A stretch of 64,000 bases of DNA, taken from Luteolibacter flavescens (GTDB taxonomy: Bacteria > Verrucomicrobiota > Verrucomicrobiia > Verrucomicrobiales > Akkermansiaceae). Below the pieces are notes generated by a model. That model was not told the origin of the DNA. It did no database searches and was given only the letters and a program-made list of their open reading frames with translations. The stretch covers positions 1 to 64,000 of the forward strand of contig NZ_JAPDDS010000017.1 of assembly GCF_025950085.1 (NCBI RefSeq). The letters run 5' to 3'. A program made the translations under genes and the position numbers. Shown in pieces: positions 27,699-37,191 of this stretch. Positions within the stretch are counted from its first letter, which is position 1, and every line of letters begins with the position of its first letter.

Positions 27699-28945
27699 AA
27701 ACTCAACTTCCCCTGTGGCTCCAGGAACTGCACCGGCAGTGGCTTGCGGCCCGGGGGAAGCAGCTTGCGAAGAAGGCTCGTGCATTCTCAAGGGATTGGG
27801 AGCGCTTGTTAGAAGACTCAGGCATCACCTCCGCGGAGGACATCGCCACTGCGGGGCGCGAGGCGGCGAGGCTCCACGATGAGGGCAGGATCACGCTGAC
27901 CCGGCACAAGTATCGGCGCTACCTGATCGAGAAGATCGCCCTCCCCTTGTCGTCCGAGGAGTGGCTGCGCGGGATCTTTGGCTCGCCCGTTCCGGAGGAT
28001 CTGCGGCAGCAGAGCCTGATGCATTTGGAAGAAGCGACTGCAAGGCAGCACTCTCGTTTCCAAGAAAGCTGGCAGGCGTGGATCGAAGCGATCCGCATGG
28101 CCTTCGCGGATGGCAAGAGATTGCGCCCGCTGGCATGGCAACATCCCGATCTCGTTCGCCGCTTGCTCGATCTCACCTTTGACATCTCCTCAACTCAATG
28201 GCCGGACGGATGCCTCATCCGCGAGGCCAGCGTCGGACTCGGACTAGAGACGAAGCAACTCGAACGCTCCCGCCGCATCATCGAGTCCTGCCTGACATCG
28301 ATGTTCCGGCGCCCGATGTCACTCGACATGCTCGGCATCGTCGGGAGCGCACCACGAATCGAGATTGCCGGCGAACTGACGCTGCACTTCCCGGATGGAC
28401 AGACGCGACGAGCCGAAGAGCTCCGTGGCTCGTATCATCTCGGCTCCGACCTGTTAGAAGCGCTGCGGGCCAGCACACCCTCCAAGCGCATCCTCACCAT
28501 CGAGAACACCAAGACCACCCTGCGCCGGATCGCATCGCTGGATGCCGGCAAGGAAACGCTCATCCTCGCCTGCGCTTACCCCTCGGAGGGCTTGCGACGC
28601 ATCCTCGCGCTGCTGCCGCAGGATCTGCCCATCCATCACTTCGGCGATACGGACCCTGCCGGATACCAGATCCTCTCACGTCTCCGCCGCGTTGCGGGCA
28701 GGCCGGTGACCGCATTCCTGATGCACCGCCGCGAGGCCTCGAAGCCGGTGCCGCTCACCGACTACGACCGGGCCATCCTCCCCGCGCTGCTTGCCGATCC
28801 CCTGCTGGAAGACGTGCGCCCGTCCCTTGAAGCCATCGCCACCAGCGGGGACAAGGGCGACTTCGAGCAAGAGACGCTCGGCAAGCCGGATCTCGAAGAA
28901 TGGCCATTTCACCGCTCGCATCCCGCCGCACCGGCGTCGCCATGA
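27695..28945 (+). CDS. jetD: Wadjet system protein JetD (TOPRIM-type nuclease)
   Basis: A 416-residue protein starting with GTG in a GTGA overlap with the jetC stop, a sign of coupled translation. JetD is the topoisomerase VI A-like nuclease that cleaves the plasmid held by JetABC. The C-terminal part carries the TOPRIM signature HHFGDTDPAG with Asp318 and Asp320, and the metal-binding glutamate in TIENTKTTL (Glu270), so the catalytic site appears intact. The N-terminal half is a DUF3322-like helical domain that ends before LDMLGIVGSAPRIEIA. It completes an intact four-gene operon. Confidence 0.93.
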   Translation: MKTQLPLWLQELHRQWLAARGKQLAKKARAFSRDWERLLEDSGITSAEDIATAGREAARLHDEGRITLTRHKYRRYLIEKIALPLSSEEWLRGIFGSPVPEDLRQQSLMHLEEATARQHSRFQESWQAWIEAIRMAFADGKRLRPLAWQHPDLVRRLLDLTFDISSTQWPDGCLIREASVGLGLETKQLERSRRIIESCLTSMFRRPMSLDMLGIVGSAPRIEIAGELTLHFPDGQTRRAEELRGSYHLGSDLLEALRASTPSKRILTIENTKTTLRRIASLDAGKETLILACAYPSEGLRRILALLPQDLPIHHFGDTDPAGYQILSRLRRVAGRPVTAFLMHRREASKPVPLTDYDRAILPALLADPLLEDVRPSLEAIATSGDKGDFEQETLGKPDLEEWPFHRSHPAAPASP

Positions 28946-28984
28946 AAAAGCAATCGCCCGCCACCTTCATCGGCAGCGGGCGAT
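28943..28984 (-). terminator. Rho-independent terminator of the EF-hand gene, abutting jetD
   Basis: On the minus strand ATCGCCCGC pairs with GCGGGCGAT across a 14-base loop and is followed by TTGCTTTTTC. It ends transcription of the leftward EF-hand gene within a few bases of the jetD stop. The plus-strand reading has no T-run, but the hairpin may also slow jetD transcripts. Confidence 0.72.
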
Positions 28985-29007
28985 CAGATCAGCAACGGCA
29001 GAAGGGA

Positions 29008-29331
29008 TCAGAGGCCCAGTAGCGCCTCGATCTCCTTCTTGGTGAGCGAGCGGTCGCCGTTCTTGTTGTATTCGTCGAATTTCTTGCCGGCGGCTTCCTT
29101 GTCCTCCTCGTCGGCGAGGTACTCGTCGCGGGAAATCGAGCTGTCCTTGTTCTTGTCCTTCTTCTTGAGGAAATCCTTCACGGCATCGCGCTTGCGATCC
29201 TTGTCGGCGCGCTCCTGCTTCTTACGTTCCTCTTCCTTCCGCGGGTCTTCCCGCTCCCTTTCGCGGGCGGATGCCAGATGGGAAGGAACGATTAATGCAG
29301 CCAGAAACAAGGCAATGGCAGTGGTTTTCAT
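29008..29331 (-). CDS. Secreted EF-hand domain protein
   Basis: A 107-residue protein with signal peptide (TAIALFLAALIVPSHLASA), then a highly charged Arg/Lys/Glu/Asp segment and two EF-hand loops: DKNKDSSISRDEYL and a second around YNKNGDRSLTKKEI. The loops have the DxDxDG-like spacing for calcium binding, though some positions are Asn or Lys. It likely acts outside the cytoplasm. It converges on jetD. Its calcium use is inferred. Confidence 0.83.
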   Translation of the reverse strand: MKTTAIALFLAALIVPSHLASAREREREDPRKEEERKKQERADKDRKRDAVKDFLKKKDKNKDSSISRDEYLADEEDKEAAGKKFDEYNKNGDRSLTKKEIEALLGL

Positions 29332-29477
29332 GGGGTCGGTTTTTTTGGTTTTTGGGAAGATTGATTCTCAGGAGACACGCGCCCGCCGGCAAAACCGGCA
29401 CCCGGCATGTCCCTGACCATCGATCATGAAAGAAAGCTCCCCAAGATCGCGGGGGATGGCAATGCAATCCTGAGCGG

Positions 29478-29510
29478 GGGTGAAAGTTGGCCCATCAGCC
29501 AACTTCACCC
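29478..29510. terminator. Hairpin downstream of the M16 peptidase gene
   Basis: GGGTGAAAGTTGG pairs with CCAACTTCACCC (one bulged A) around an eight-base loop, 24 bases beyond the M16 peptidase stop. No T-run follows on the minus strand, so it may be a weak terminator or RNA-stabilising hairpin. Confidence 0.5.
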
Positions 29511-29533
29511 GCGCCCGGAAATGCCGTCCCGGC

Positions 29534-32044
29534 TCAGTCCCTCGGCAGCACGCGCGCCGTGACCGGCTTCGCCCCGAGCAGCACCGCGGCCGCCGCCTTC
29601 ACCTCTTCCGGCGTGATCGTCTGGAAGATGCCGGCGACCTCGCGATGGTGCGTGACGGGCAGGCCGAAGAGCACGTCGATGGCCGAGAGGCGCGCTATCG
29701 AGCCGGGCGATTGCAGTCCCAGCGCGAGGCTGGAGAGCACGGTCGCGCGCACCCGCTCGAAGGCCTCCACGGGGATGCCGTCCTCGGAGATCTTCGCGAT
29801 TTCCGAGGCGAGTTCACGCTGCGCCAGATCCACCTGCGAAGGATCCGTCGCCAGGTAGAAGCCGAAAAACCCGGCATCGTGACCGTGGAACTGCGTCGCG
29901 CCGACCTGATACGCCAGCCCCAGCTCCTCGCGGATGCGGACGAAGAGCGGGCCGGCCATGTCCGAGCACCACTCCTGGATCATCCGCAGGGCGAAGCGCT
30001 CCGGCGCGAGGGCCGAGCAACCGGGATACGCCAGGGCAAGCACGGCCTGCTTCTTCGGAAGGAAGGCATCGATCTCGAAATCCGCCTGCACCGTCGCCGC
30101 CGGTGGAAGCCACGGCGTGCCCGCAGGCAGGCGGCCGATCCCCTCCGCCAGCACCTCGCGCGCATGCACCACGTCGAAGTCCCCCGCGAGCGCCACCACG
30201 GTATTGCTACCCTGGAAGTGCCGCGAGTGATGTGCGGAGAGCGCGATGCGATCCAGCCCCGCCAGCGAAGCCTCCGTGCCGAGCGACGGCAGGCCGTAGC
30301 CAATACCGCCGAAAAGATGTGCCCGCGCCAGACGAAACGCGGTGGAAAGCGGGTCCTCCAGCGACTCGCGCAGCGATGCCATCTGGCTCGCCTTTTCCCG
30401 CTCGATGGAGTCGCCGTGGAAGGCGGGCTCCACCATCACCTCCGTCAGCAGCGGGAGCAGCGTGGAGAGATCCGGCGAGAGGCCGGAGAGCTGGGCGAGC
30501 AGCGCATTGTTCCCGGAGGCGGCACCGAGCGTCGCGCCATGCGACTCCAGCAGGCCCGCCAGCTCCGCGGCGCTGCGTCGCACCGTGCCCTGCGGCAGCG
30601 TGGAGGCAAAGAGCGTATTCAGCCCCGCATTCTCCGGGATCTCCGAGACTAGGCCGGCGCGCACCGCGACCTGCGCGGTGAAGAGCGGCACCCGCGCATC
30701 CGGCAGCAGCGCGATGGTCGCGCCATTCGGCAGCGTCACGCACTCCGGCTCCGGGCGCACCCGCGAGGCGCGCTTCAGCGTGGCAGGTGCCGGGGCGTCC
30801 TCGGGATCGAGGATGGAAAGGCTCATCTGGTCCTCCGTCAGGCGAGCCATCGCACGGCGGACATCGGCTGCCGTGGTGGCATTCAGCGCGGCGAGGTAGC
30901 GGCGGGTGAAGTCGAGATCGCGCGCCTCGTGCCAATTCGACGCGAGGTCGGTCGCGCGGCCGGACGCGGTGGTGAGCGTCTTGAACTGGCTGGCCGCGAT
31001 CTGGCGGCGCGCCTTGGCGAGATCGTCATCGAGCGCCGTGCTGGGGAATTCCGCGAGCATGCTCATGATCGCGGCGATCAGTTCGTCGCTCTTCTCCGGC
31101 TCCGCTTCCGCGGAAATCGCGAAGAGCCCTTCGCGGCCGGCCTGGCTCCACGACCACGCGGAGATCTCCAGAGCCAGCCCGCGCTCCTCGCGCAAGTGAC
31201 GATACAGCCGTGCCGAACGCCCCCGCCCCAGCACTGCCGCGGCGAGGTCATAGGCGGGCACGTCCGGGTGCCCCATCGGCGGGATCTTCCACGCGATGGT
31301 GATCTTGCTCGCCGGCACGGCGAAGGTCGCGCGGCCACGACGCGGCCCGAGCTGCACCGCATCCTGCGGCACCACCGGCTCCGCGCCGCTGCCCCGGGCG
31401 AAGCTGCCGTAGAGCGCGGCGATGCGCGCCTTCACCTCGTCCGCATCGAAGTCCCCCGAGATGCACAGGCAGCAGCGGTCCGGCGTGTATCGCGAGCGAT
31501 GGTAGCCGGTCAGCCCGGCGAAGGTGATCTCGTCGAAAAGCCCGCGATGCCCGATCACCGGGTGCCGCCGAGGGTCCGCCGTGAAGGCCGTGGAAAATGT
31601 CAGCCGTCCCGCCACGTCATCGGGATCGTCCAGCCCCATGTCGATCTCACGGCGGATGACGTCCTTCTCCTTCTCGAATTCCTCCTCCGGCAGGGCTGGC
31701 GCGAAGACCATCCCGGCAAGCACTTCGAGGAAAGTATCAAGGCCGCTTGATGGTCCATCGATGTAATACACCGTGCGGTCGAAGGTGGTGTAGGCATTCC
31801 AGTGCCCACCCGCGGCCTGCACGGAGGTGGCCAGCTCGTCCGCGCCGAAGCGTCCACCGCCCTTGAAGACCATGTGCTCGAGGAAATGCGAGACTCCCGA
31901 GCCGAGCAGGACGCCTTCGTGCAGGCTGCCCGTTTCCACCCATACCTGGGCGCTCACGACCGGGGCCGCCGGATCGGGATCGAGGATGACGGCGAGGCCG
32001 TTCGGCAGGTGGTGGAGGTCGGCGGCAGTTGCAGGGTAGTCCAT
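29534..32044 (-). CDS. M16 family zinc metallopeptidase, two-lobed
   Basis: An 836-residue peptidase of the M16 (insulinase/mitochondrial processing peptidase) family. The inverted zinc motif HxxEH is SHFLEHMVFKG (His53, Glu56, His57); the third ligand should be the Glu in VIRREIDMGLDD. N-terminal features such as VWVETGSLHEG and HWNAYTTFDRTVYYID are typical. A second M16 half without the HxxEH motif begins near residue 430 (VTLPNGATIALLPDARVPLF), so active and inactive halves are fused in one chain. The ATG at 32044 gives the right N-terminus; the open frame to 32530 runs into a divergent gene. No signal peptide. Confidence 0.92.
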   Translation of the reverse strand: MDYPATAADLHHLPNGLAVILDPDPAAPVVSAQVWVETGSLHEGVLLGSGVSHFLEHMVFKGGGRFGADELATSVQAAGGHWNAYTTFDRTVYYIDGPSSGLDTFLEVLAGMVFAPALPEEEFEKEKDVIRREIDMGLDDPDDVAGRLTFSTAFTADPRRHPVIGHRGLFDEITFAGLTGYHRSRYTPDRCCLCISGDFDADEVKARIAALYGSFARGSGAEPVVPQDAVQLGPRRGRATFAVPASKITIAWKIPPMGHPDVPAYDLAAAVLGRGRSARLYRHLREERGLALEISAWSWSQAGREGLFAISAEAEPEKSDELIAAIMSMLAEFPSTALDDDLAKARRQIAASQFKTLTTASGRATDLASNWHEARDLDFTRRYLAALNATTAADVRRAMARLTEDQMSLSILDPEDAPAPATLKRASRVRPEPECVTLPNGATIALLPDARVPLFTAQVAVRAGLVSEIPENAGLNTLFASTLPQGTVRRSAAELAGLLESHGATLGAASGNNALLAQLSGLSPDLSTLLPLLTEVMVEPAFHGDSIEREKASQMASLRESLEDPLSTAFRLARAHLFGGIGYGLPSLGTEASLAGLDRIALSAHHSRHFQGSNTVVALAGDFDVVHAREVLAEGIGRLPAGTPWLPPAATVQADFEIDAFLPKKQAVLALAYPGCSALAPERFALRMIQEWCSDMAGPLFVRIREELGLAYQVGATQFHGHDAGFFGFYLATDPSQVDLAQRELASEIAKISEDGIPVEAFERVRATVLSSLALGLQSPGSIARLSAIDVLFGLPVTHHREVAGIFQTITPEEVKAAAAVLLGAKPVTARVLPRD

Positions 32045-32089
32045 GAATTTCCGGCTTGGAGGGAGAGAAATGGAGGATACACCCAGCAC

Positions 32090-32569
32090 ATGCAACGGTG
32101 GATCGTGCTCGGTGCCTTGGTTCTCACTCTCCTCGGGAGCGGGTCCGTGTTCGGCTATTGGAAACATCGGCAGAACACACCGGACCGCCAGTGGGTCGAG
32201 CTGCCCTTCAATCCCGAGTCCACGCAAGCCCAGCGCGACAAGAGTGTGGAAGAACTCCGCAAGGCACTGCTGACGGAGACCGTGCTGACCGGCATCGCGC
32301 GTGATTGCGGCATCGAGGCGATATGGGAACTCGGCTCCGAGCAGGCAGCCGTCGAGGAACTGAGGCGCCGCGTGGTCATCGAGGAAGGCGAGACCACCTA
32401 CAAGGGCATCCCCACGAGCACCCTGAACGTCGGATTCAGGGGCATCGTCGCCGAGCGGCCCGAGCTGATAGAATTGGCGGAGCGCATGTCCAAGGACGTG
32501 CAGCGGCTCGTCAATCCGGAGAGCCAGCAAACGCCGGCGGGCACGACTTCTTCGATGCCGAAGTTCTGA
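32090..32569 (+). CDS. Wzz-like single-pass membrane protein (short)
   Basis: A 159-residue protein with an N-terminal transmembrane helix (IVLGALVLTLLGSGSVFGYW). The rest resembles the periplasmic part of Wzz/chain-length-determinant proteins: LRKALLTETVLTGIARDCGI, ELGSEQAAVEELRRRVVI and STLNVGFRGIVAERPELIEL, with helix-strand alternation as in that family. The second membrane helix and the kinase of full Wzz proteins are missing, and no polysaccharide genes lie beside it, so the role is uncertain. It diverges from the M16 peptidase with only 45 bases between starts. Confidence 0.6.
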   Translation: MQRWIVLGALVLTLLGSGSVFGYWKHRQNTPDRQWVELPFNPESTQAQRDKSVEELRKALLTETVLTGIARDCGIEAIWELGSEQAAVEELRRRVVIEEGETTYKGIPTSTLNVGFRGIVAERPELIELAERMSKDVQRLVNPESQQTPAGTTSSMPKF

Positions 32570-32575
32570 CCGGCC

Positions 32576-33415
32576 CTATTTGAGCGAGTAGCCGGACTTC
32601 AGCGTGGCAAAGGCCGCGGCGAGTTCCCGGTCATCCAGCGGTCTCTCCCAGATGAGGAAGCGGGCGATGCGACCGTCGAAGGACTCGACACCGGGATGCT
32701 GGATGGCATCGCGTTCCTGCCCGATGGTCATCCGCGAGGGATTCGCCTTTGCCGAGACCGGTGACTGCCCTTTCGCCACGGCGACCGGCGAGTCCACGTA
32801 AAGCTCCATCGCCACCTGCCCCGTCCCGGCAGCCATGCGCCCGGCGATGATGTAGTAACGGCCTGTCTCCAGCTTCGGCCCCATGACCTGCGTGTTGTTC
32901 TCGTCGAATCGACCGAAGGTGATTCCATTGCGAAGGCCGCACCACAGCGTGTTGTTGTCATTCAGGCAGCCCCACAGGCCCTCGTAGTTCCCATCGTTGC
33001 GGAGATTTCCGAAGAAGGAATTCACATCCTTCAGACCCAAACGTTGCTCGTGGACGGACATCACCGTGATCCACGTGTGGCCCTTCCCAGTCGTGAGGCC
33101 GTCGAAGGCGTCCTCATCCATGCAGACCAGCTCCTGCTGGCGGAAATCGAGCGCGGGCTTGCCACCGAGCGAGGGAATGTTTCTCACGATGATCGGCCTG
33201 CCCGAGCCGGGTTTCGCGCGGCCTTCGTCACGCTTCACGAAGTCCTTCGCCGCGGCACCGGGGGCTTGGTTCGTCCACATGGACACCCGCCCGCCGTCTT
33301 CCAGTGTCACGCCTTTCGCCGCATCCAGATCAAGAACCAGCGAGCGGGATGGCAAGTCATCCGCGAGCACAAGCGCGGGAAATAGCAGGCAGGCGATGAG
33401 GGAGAAGCGCGTCAC
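32576..33415 (-). CDS. Exported LamG/concanavalin-like protein
   Basis: A 279-residue protein with signal peptide (FSLIACLLFPALVLA). Its body is rich in beta strands, with LVLDLDAAKGVTLEDGGRV and MWTNQAP at the start and the closing run DGRIARFLIWERPLDDRELA, which resembles the end of LamG/concanavalin A-like carbohydrate-binding domains. Verrucomicrobiota and planctomycetes have many such surface proteins. No catalytic motif was recognised. It converges on the Wzz-like gene with six bases between stops. Confidence 0.75.
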   Translation of the reverse strand: MTRFSLIACLLFPALVLADDLPSRSLVLDLDAAKGVTLEDGGRVSMWTNQAPGAAAKDFVKRDEGRAKPGSGRPIIVRNIPSLGGKPALDFRQQELVCMDEDAFDGLTTGKGHTWITVMSVHEQRLGLKDVNSFFGNLRNDGNYEGLWGCLNDNNTLWCGLRNGITFGRFDENNTQVMGPKLETGRYYIIAGRMAAGTGQVAMELYVDSPVAVAKGQSPVSAKANPSRMTIGQERDAIQHPGVESFDGRIARFLIWERPLDDRELAAAFATLKSGYSLK

Positions 33416-33564
33416 GGAAAGTGATACGCTCCGGACCGCGTGCGACCATCACTTCTCCGGGCAAATTCCACTTCCACGAAAATTCCTGTCCGGTTTCGTG
33501 GACCCGCGGACAGATGAAAGCAACCGCCCCGCTTTCCCTTCTCGTTTCCCGTCGCCCCTCGCCC

Positions 33565-34995
33565 ATGAAACCGCCCGTCGTCGATTCACCGCGCCACTGG
33601 CTGCTCGGCAGCGCCTACTACCTCCGCTACGATCCCCAGCGCTGGGTACCGGAGTGGGCGCGGCGCTACAACGGGCTCTTCATGGTACAAGTGCCCTTCG
33701 TGGGCGAAGCCGCGGTGGTCACATCGCCGGAGCTGGCGCGCCGCATCCTCGTCACCAAGGCCTCCTGCTATCAGAAGAAAAGCCGATCCTACGGGGTGCT
33801 GCGCATCCTCATGGGTGACGGACTCGTGACCAGCGAGGGCGCGCTCTGGAAGACGCAGCGCAAGCTGGTGCAGCCCGCATTCCACCCGAAGCGGCTGGAC
33901 GCAATCTTCTCCATGAAGGTGGACCGCACGCTGCACATGCTCGACGAACTCGACGAGGCAGGCGGGTCGGACACCGTGGTGGATCTTGTGCAGCCGCTTT
34001 CCCGCCTGACGCTCGACATCATCTCGCGTGCGATGTTCAGCAGTGACTCGCAGGGCATGGCGCGCGACGTGAGCGACCACATCGCCACGCTCAATGAATG
34101 GGCCCTGCGCGCGCTGCGTCACCCGTGGATGCTCCTGCTGCCGCGGAAGCTCCCCCTGCCCTTCTTCTCGGACATGCAGCGTTCGCTGGCCGAGCTGGAA
34201 CGCATCGTCCACGACCTGATCCGCGAGCGCCGCGAGCACCCGGGCGATCATGATGACCTGCTCTCGATGCTCCTCGCCGCCTGCGAGGAAGACAGCGGAC
34301 GCGGCATGAGCGATGCCCAGCTCCGTGACGAGGTGATGACGATGTATGTGGCGGGCCACGAAACCACCGCGAATGCGATGGCATGGATCCTCTATCTCGT
34401 CTCATCCCACCCGGAGATCGAGAAGCGGCTGCACGACGAGATCGATGCGCATTTCCCGGAAGGCGAACTGCGCCTTGAGGACCTTGCATCCTTCCCCTAC
34501 GTGCGGCAGGTGATCGATGAATCGCTGCGCCTCTACCCGACGATCTGGAGCGTGGGCCGCTGCTGCACGGAGGCGCATGAACTCGGCGGCTATCACATTG
34601 CCGAAGGGACGAACGTGCTGATCCCCACCTTCCACTTCCACTGGAACGAGGAGGCATGGGAAAATCCCCGCGACTTCGATCCCGACCGCTTTTCGCCGGA
34701 GCGCCGCCCGCCTCCGGACAGCCCGCACTACTTCCCCTTTGGCGCGGGCCCGCGCGGTTGCGTGGGGAATCACTTCGCGCTGCAGGAGCTGATGATCATG
34801 ACGATCCTCTTTCACCGCCGCTTCCGCTTCCGCGTGGAAGAGGGCTTCAAGGTGGAGGGCGAATTCCTCATCACCCTGCGGCCGAAGCACGGCATGCGAA
34901 TGGTCGTCAGCAAGCGCACGCCGCAGGCACCCATGGCACGCTCCAAAGCCGCGGCCCCCCTCACCTGTCCCTACTCCGGCGGCACGCTGGGATGA
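33565..34995 (+). CDS. Cytochrome P450 monooxygenase
   Basis: A soluble bacterial P450 of 476 residues. The I-helix motif AGHETTA is at residues 263-269, the ExxR motif (ESLR) begins at Glu319, and the heme-binding loop FGAGPRGCVG carries the ligand Cys399. The start is uncertain: 33514 gives a longer N-terminus (MKATAP) and 33421 a still longer one, but 33565 fits the usual P450 opening (SPRHWLLGSAYYLRY). No ferredoxin or reductase gene is adjacent, so its redox partner must be elsewhere. Substrate unknown. Confidence 0.93.
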   Translation: MKPPVVDSPRHWLLGSAYYLRYDPQRWVPEWARRYNGLFMVQVPFVGEAAVVTSPELARRILVTKASCYQKKSRSYGVLRILMGDGLVTSEGALWKTQRKLVQPAFHPKRLDAIFSMKVDRTLHMLDELDEAGGSDTVVDLVQPLSRLTLDIISRAMFSSDSQGMARDVSDHIATLNEWALRALRHPWMLLLPRKLPLPFFSDMQRSLAELERIVHDLIRERREHPGDHDDLLSMLLAACEEDSGRGMSDAQLRDEVMTMYVAGHETTANAMAWILYLVSSHPEIEKRLHDEIDAHFPEGELRLEDLASFPYVRQVIDESLRLYPTIWSVGRCCTEAHELGGYHIAEGTNVLIPTFHFHWNEEAWENPRDFDPDRFSPERRPPPDSPHYFPFGAGPRGCVGNHFALQELMIMTILFHRRFRFRVEEGFKVEGEFLITLRPKHGMRMVVSKRTPQAPMARSKAAAPLTCPYSGGTLG

Positions 34996-35037
34996 GCGCG
35001 GGGCGGTGATTTTCTGATAGGCATCCGGAGATGATTC

Positions 35038-37155
35038 ATGCCGAATGATGGCATCGCCGTGCCTGATCCTTCCCCTGACTTCCTCGATACTGCTGTCCGC
35101 GGATTTGAAGACAATGCCGAACTCCAGATCATCGCCAAGAGAGAACTGGAGGAAGCCATGTGGGGCGCACCGGAGACGGGCGACTCTCCCGAGATCATGC
35201 AGTCCCGGCTGGATGCCGTCGATCGGAGGACGTCCCGGTGGCAGCTCTGGTCCGTGCTGGCAATGGCGGTGACATCGCTTGTCCTCTTCGCATGGACCGC
35301 GTGGTCGTTCTACAGCAAGAGGGATGAGATCCTGTGGTTCGACAGCATCGGAGATTGGACGTATTACCATGATATCCCCGAAGAGAAGCTGACCGAGGGC
35401 CTCACCTCTGCCCAAAAGCTCCTGCTTCTCGGCGACCAACAAGCGCGACCGGAAGGAGACAAGATGAAGCCCCTATGGCAGTCCGATCCGGACAACCCCG
35501 TCTACCTCGCCGAGCATGCCCGCACTTGGATATCAAAAGAGAAGACCATGCCGTCCGAACTCTGGAGCGAATGCCTCCGGATCGATCCGGACAATGGATA
35601 CCACCATTATCTCGCTGCCTTGGCTGCTTCTCACAAGGTCGTCGAAGAAATCCGACCGCCTCGAACGCCGGGTAGCCCGAAGCCAGCGAGAGAGTATCAC
35701 ATTCTCGACGAGCCAGGATTGAACCGGAGCATCGATCATCTCCTTGCCTGCGCTGCAGCACCTGAGTTCCGCAGCCACGAGAAAGAACTCTGGAACAGCC
35801 GCCTCGAACTGCTTCCGGAAACCGACGACATCCTCTCCTCGGCACCGAATGCCGATTACATTTTCGGAGACAAGATCGCTCAGATTTTTTCTTTCTCCCT
35901 TGTACCGATCATCAGTGCCGGAGCCCAGGAATGCCTCCGAAAGGGAGATCGCGATCGCCTGGTCGCCATCATCAGGGCGTGGGACGACTTGCTTCTCCGG
36001 AAGATGGAAGACGAGCGACTCACGGCGATATCGGCCCTTGGCCTCCGATCCTTCGTAAGGATGCCGCTGGACAATTTCATCGCTGCCGCTGACGGCCTCG
36101 GCCTGGAGGAAGAAGCCAAGGCCCTCCGCAAGAAAAAGGAGATCTTCGAACAAAACGTATCGCCATTGGCAGCGGCCATGGGAGACACCGAAGCCAAGCG
36201 GCAAGCCAAGCTCCATGGCGGGCTCTTCTTGGGCTCAGGCCTCTCGGTCGAGCCGCTGTCGGAAGAAGAAATACGACCGACCCGGATGGCGGAGTATTCC
36301 TTGATGGACCGCATCGCCGCTCTTCCGGGATGGACGATCCTCGCCCTTCTCTCAATCTTCACGGTTTGCTACCGCTTTCGTGCAAACGGATTGGTGAAGC
36401 TACTGTCCGCAAGACTCTCTCATCTCGCGACCGAACGTGATCACCTGTGGATCATCGGCTGGGGCGTGCTCTTTCCCTTCCTGCTCTCGCTCGTGCTGAT
36501 TCATCTCACACCTCTGGGCGGGCGGGCATGGAACTTCCACGCGCACGGTGGATTCATCGTATTCGGGCAGCTTCTCGCGATCGTCTTCGTGATGCTGCTG
36601 GTCCCGCTGATCCTCGCGCGCCGCCGCTTGTCACAGCGAGCGGGACGTCTCGGCCTCCATGGCGGACGCTCCATCTTCGGCTGGTTTGCGGTCTCGGCCT
36701 GTGTTCTCGCCTTCCCCGCCTTTTACATCGCCCAACAGGTGATGGTGCCAAACGAGCTGATGCCAAGCGACGGCATTTTGAATGCTCCGTCTTTCATCGA
36801 CCTCGACCCGGGAGAAGCAGCCATGCCTGGCAAGGCATGGCTGAAGGTCGGGATAGGCCTTCTTGCGTTTGCGGTGGTGTATGGATTGATCTCGCTGCTG
36901 ATATCGCTTTTCAGCAGCAGGCGGCAGCTGCTGCGAAGGGTGATCCTGTCGCGCATGCTCGCACCGATCTACCTCGCCGGAACGCTGGTCTTCGCCATCT
37001 CCATGCCGATCCTTCATGCGGTAGAGCGGCACTGGGTGACCCGGGATATGAGCCTGAAGTTCTTGCCCGAGAATTCCGGTCTCGGCATCCACGAAGCCCG
37101 AGCCATCGAGCTCGACCAGCAGCAACTACGCAGGCTCCTGCAGGAGAGCCAGTGA
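35038..37155 (+). CDS. Large multi-pass membrane protein of unknown function
   Basis: This 705-residue protein was not recognised. One transmembrane helix near residues 68-90 (LWSVLAMAVTSLVLFAWTAW) is followed by about 320 mostly helical, charged residues. These include TPR-like pairs around DNPVYLAEHARTWI, NGYHHYLAALAA and DRLVAIIRAWDDLL. Several membrane helices follow from about residue 425 (WTILALLSIFTVCYRF, LFPFLLSLVLIHLT, AFPAFYIAQQVM and others). GGAG precedes the ATG at 35038 by seven bases, a good ribosome-binding site. GC is slightly lower than its surroundings. It stands alone between the P450 and the dehydrogenase. Confidence 0.72.
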   Translation: MPNDGIAVPDPSPDFLDTAVRGFEDNAELQIIAKRELEEAMWGAPETGDSPEIMQSRLDAVDRRTSRWQLWSVLAMAVTSLVLFAWTAWSFYSKRDEILWFDSIGDWTYYHDIPEEKLTEGLTSAQKLLLLGDQQARPEGDKMKPLWQSDPDNPVYLAEHARTWISKEKTMPSELWSECLRIDPDNGYHHYLAALAASHKVVEEIRPPRTPGSPKPAREYHILDEPGLNRSIDHLLACAAAPEFRSHEKELWNSRLELLPETDDILSSAPNADYIFGDKIAQIFSFSLVPIISAGAQECLRKGDRDRLVAIIRAWDDLLLRKMEDERLTAISALGLRSFVRMPLDNFIAAADGLGLEEEAKALRKKKEIFEQNVSPLAAAMGDTEAKRQAKLHGGLFLGSGLSVEPLSEEEIRPTRMAEYSLMDRIAALPGWTILALLSIFTVCYRFRANGLVKLLSARLSHLATERDHLWIIGWGVLFPFLLSLVLIHLTPLGGRAWNFHAHGGFIVFGQLLAIVFVMLLVPLILARRRLSQRAGRLGLHGGRSIFGWFAVSACVLAFPAFYIAQQVMVPNELMPSDGILNAPSFIDLDPGEAAMPGKAWLKVGIGLLAFAVVYGLISLLISLFSSRRQLLRRVILSRMLAPIYLAGTLVFAISMPILHAVERHWVTRDMSLKFLPENSGLGIHEARAIELDQQQLRRLLQESQ

Positions 37156-37191
37156 AAGCACGTCCGGCCCACGAAGCACAGCATCCATGCA

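Noticed and set aside
29534-32530. Extension of the M16 peptidase to 32530 on the minus strand
   Set aside because: The added part is antisense to the Wzz-like gene; the zinc motif spacing fits a start at 32044.
35402-36362. Several minus frames opposite the large membrane protein
   Set aside because: Antisense to a gene with a good ribosome-binding site and regular membrane helices.
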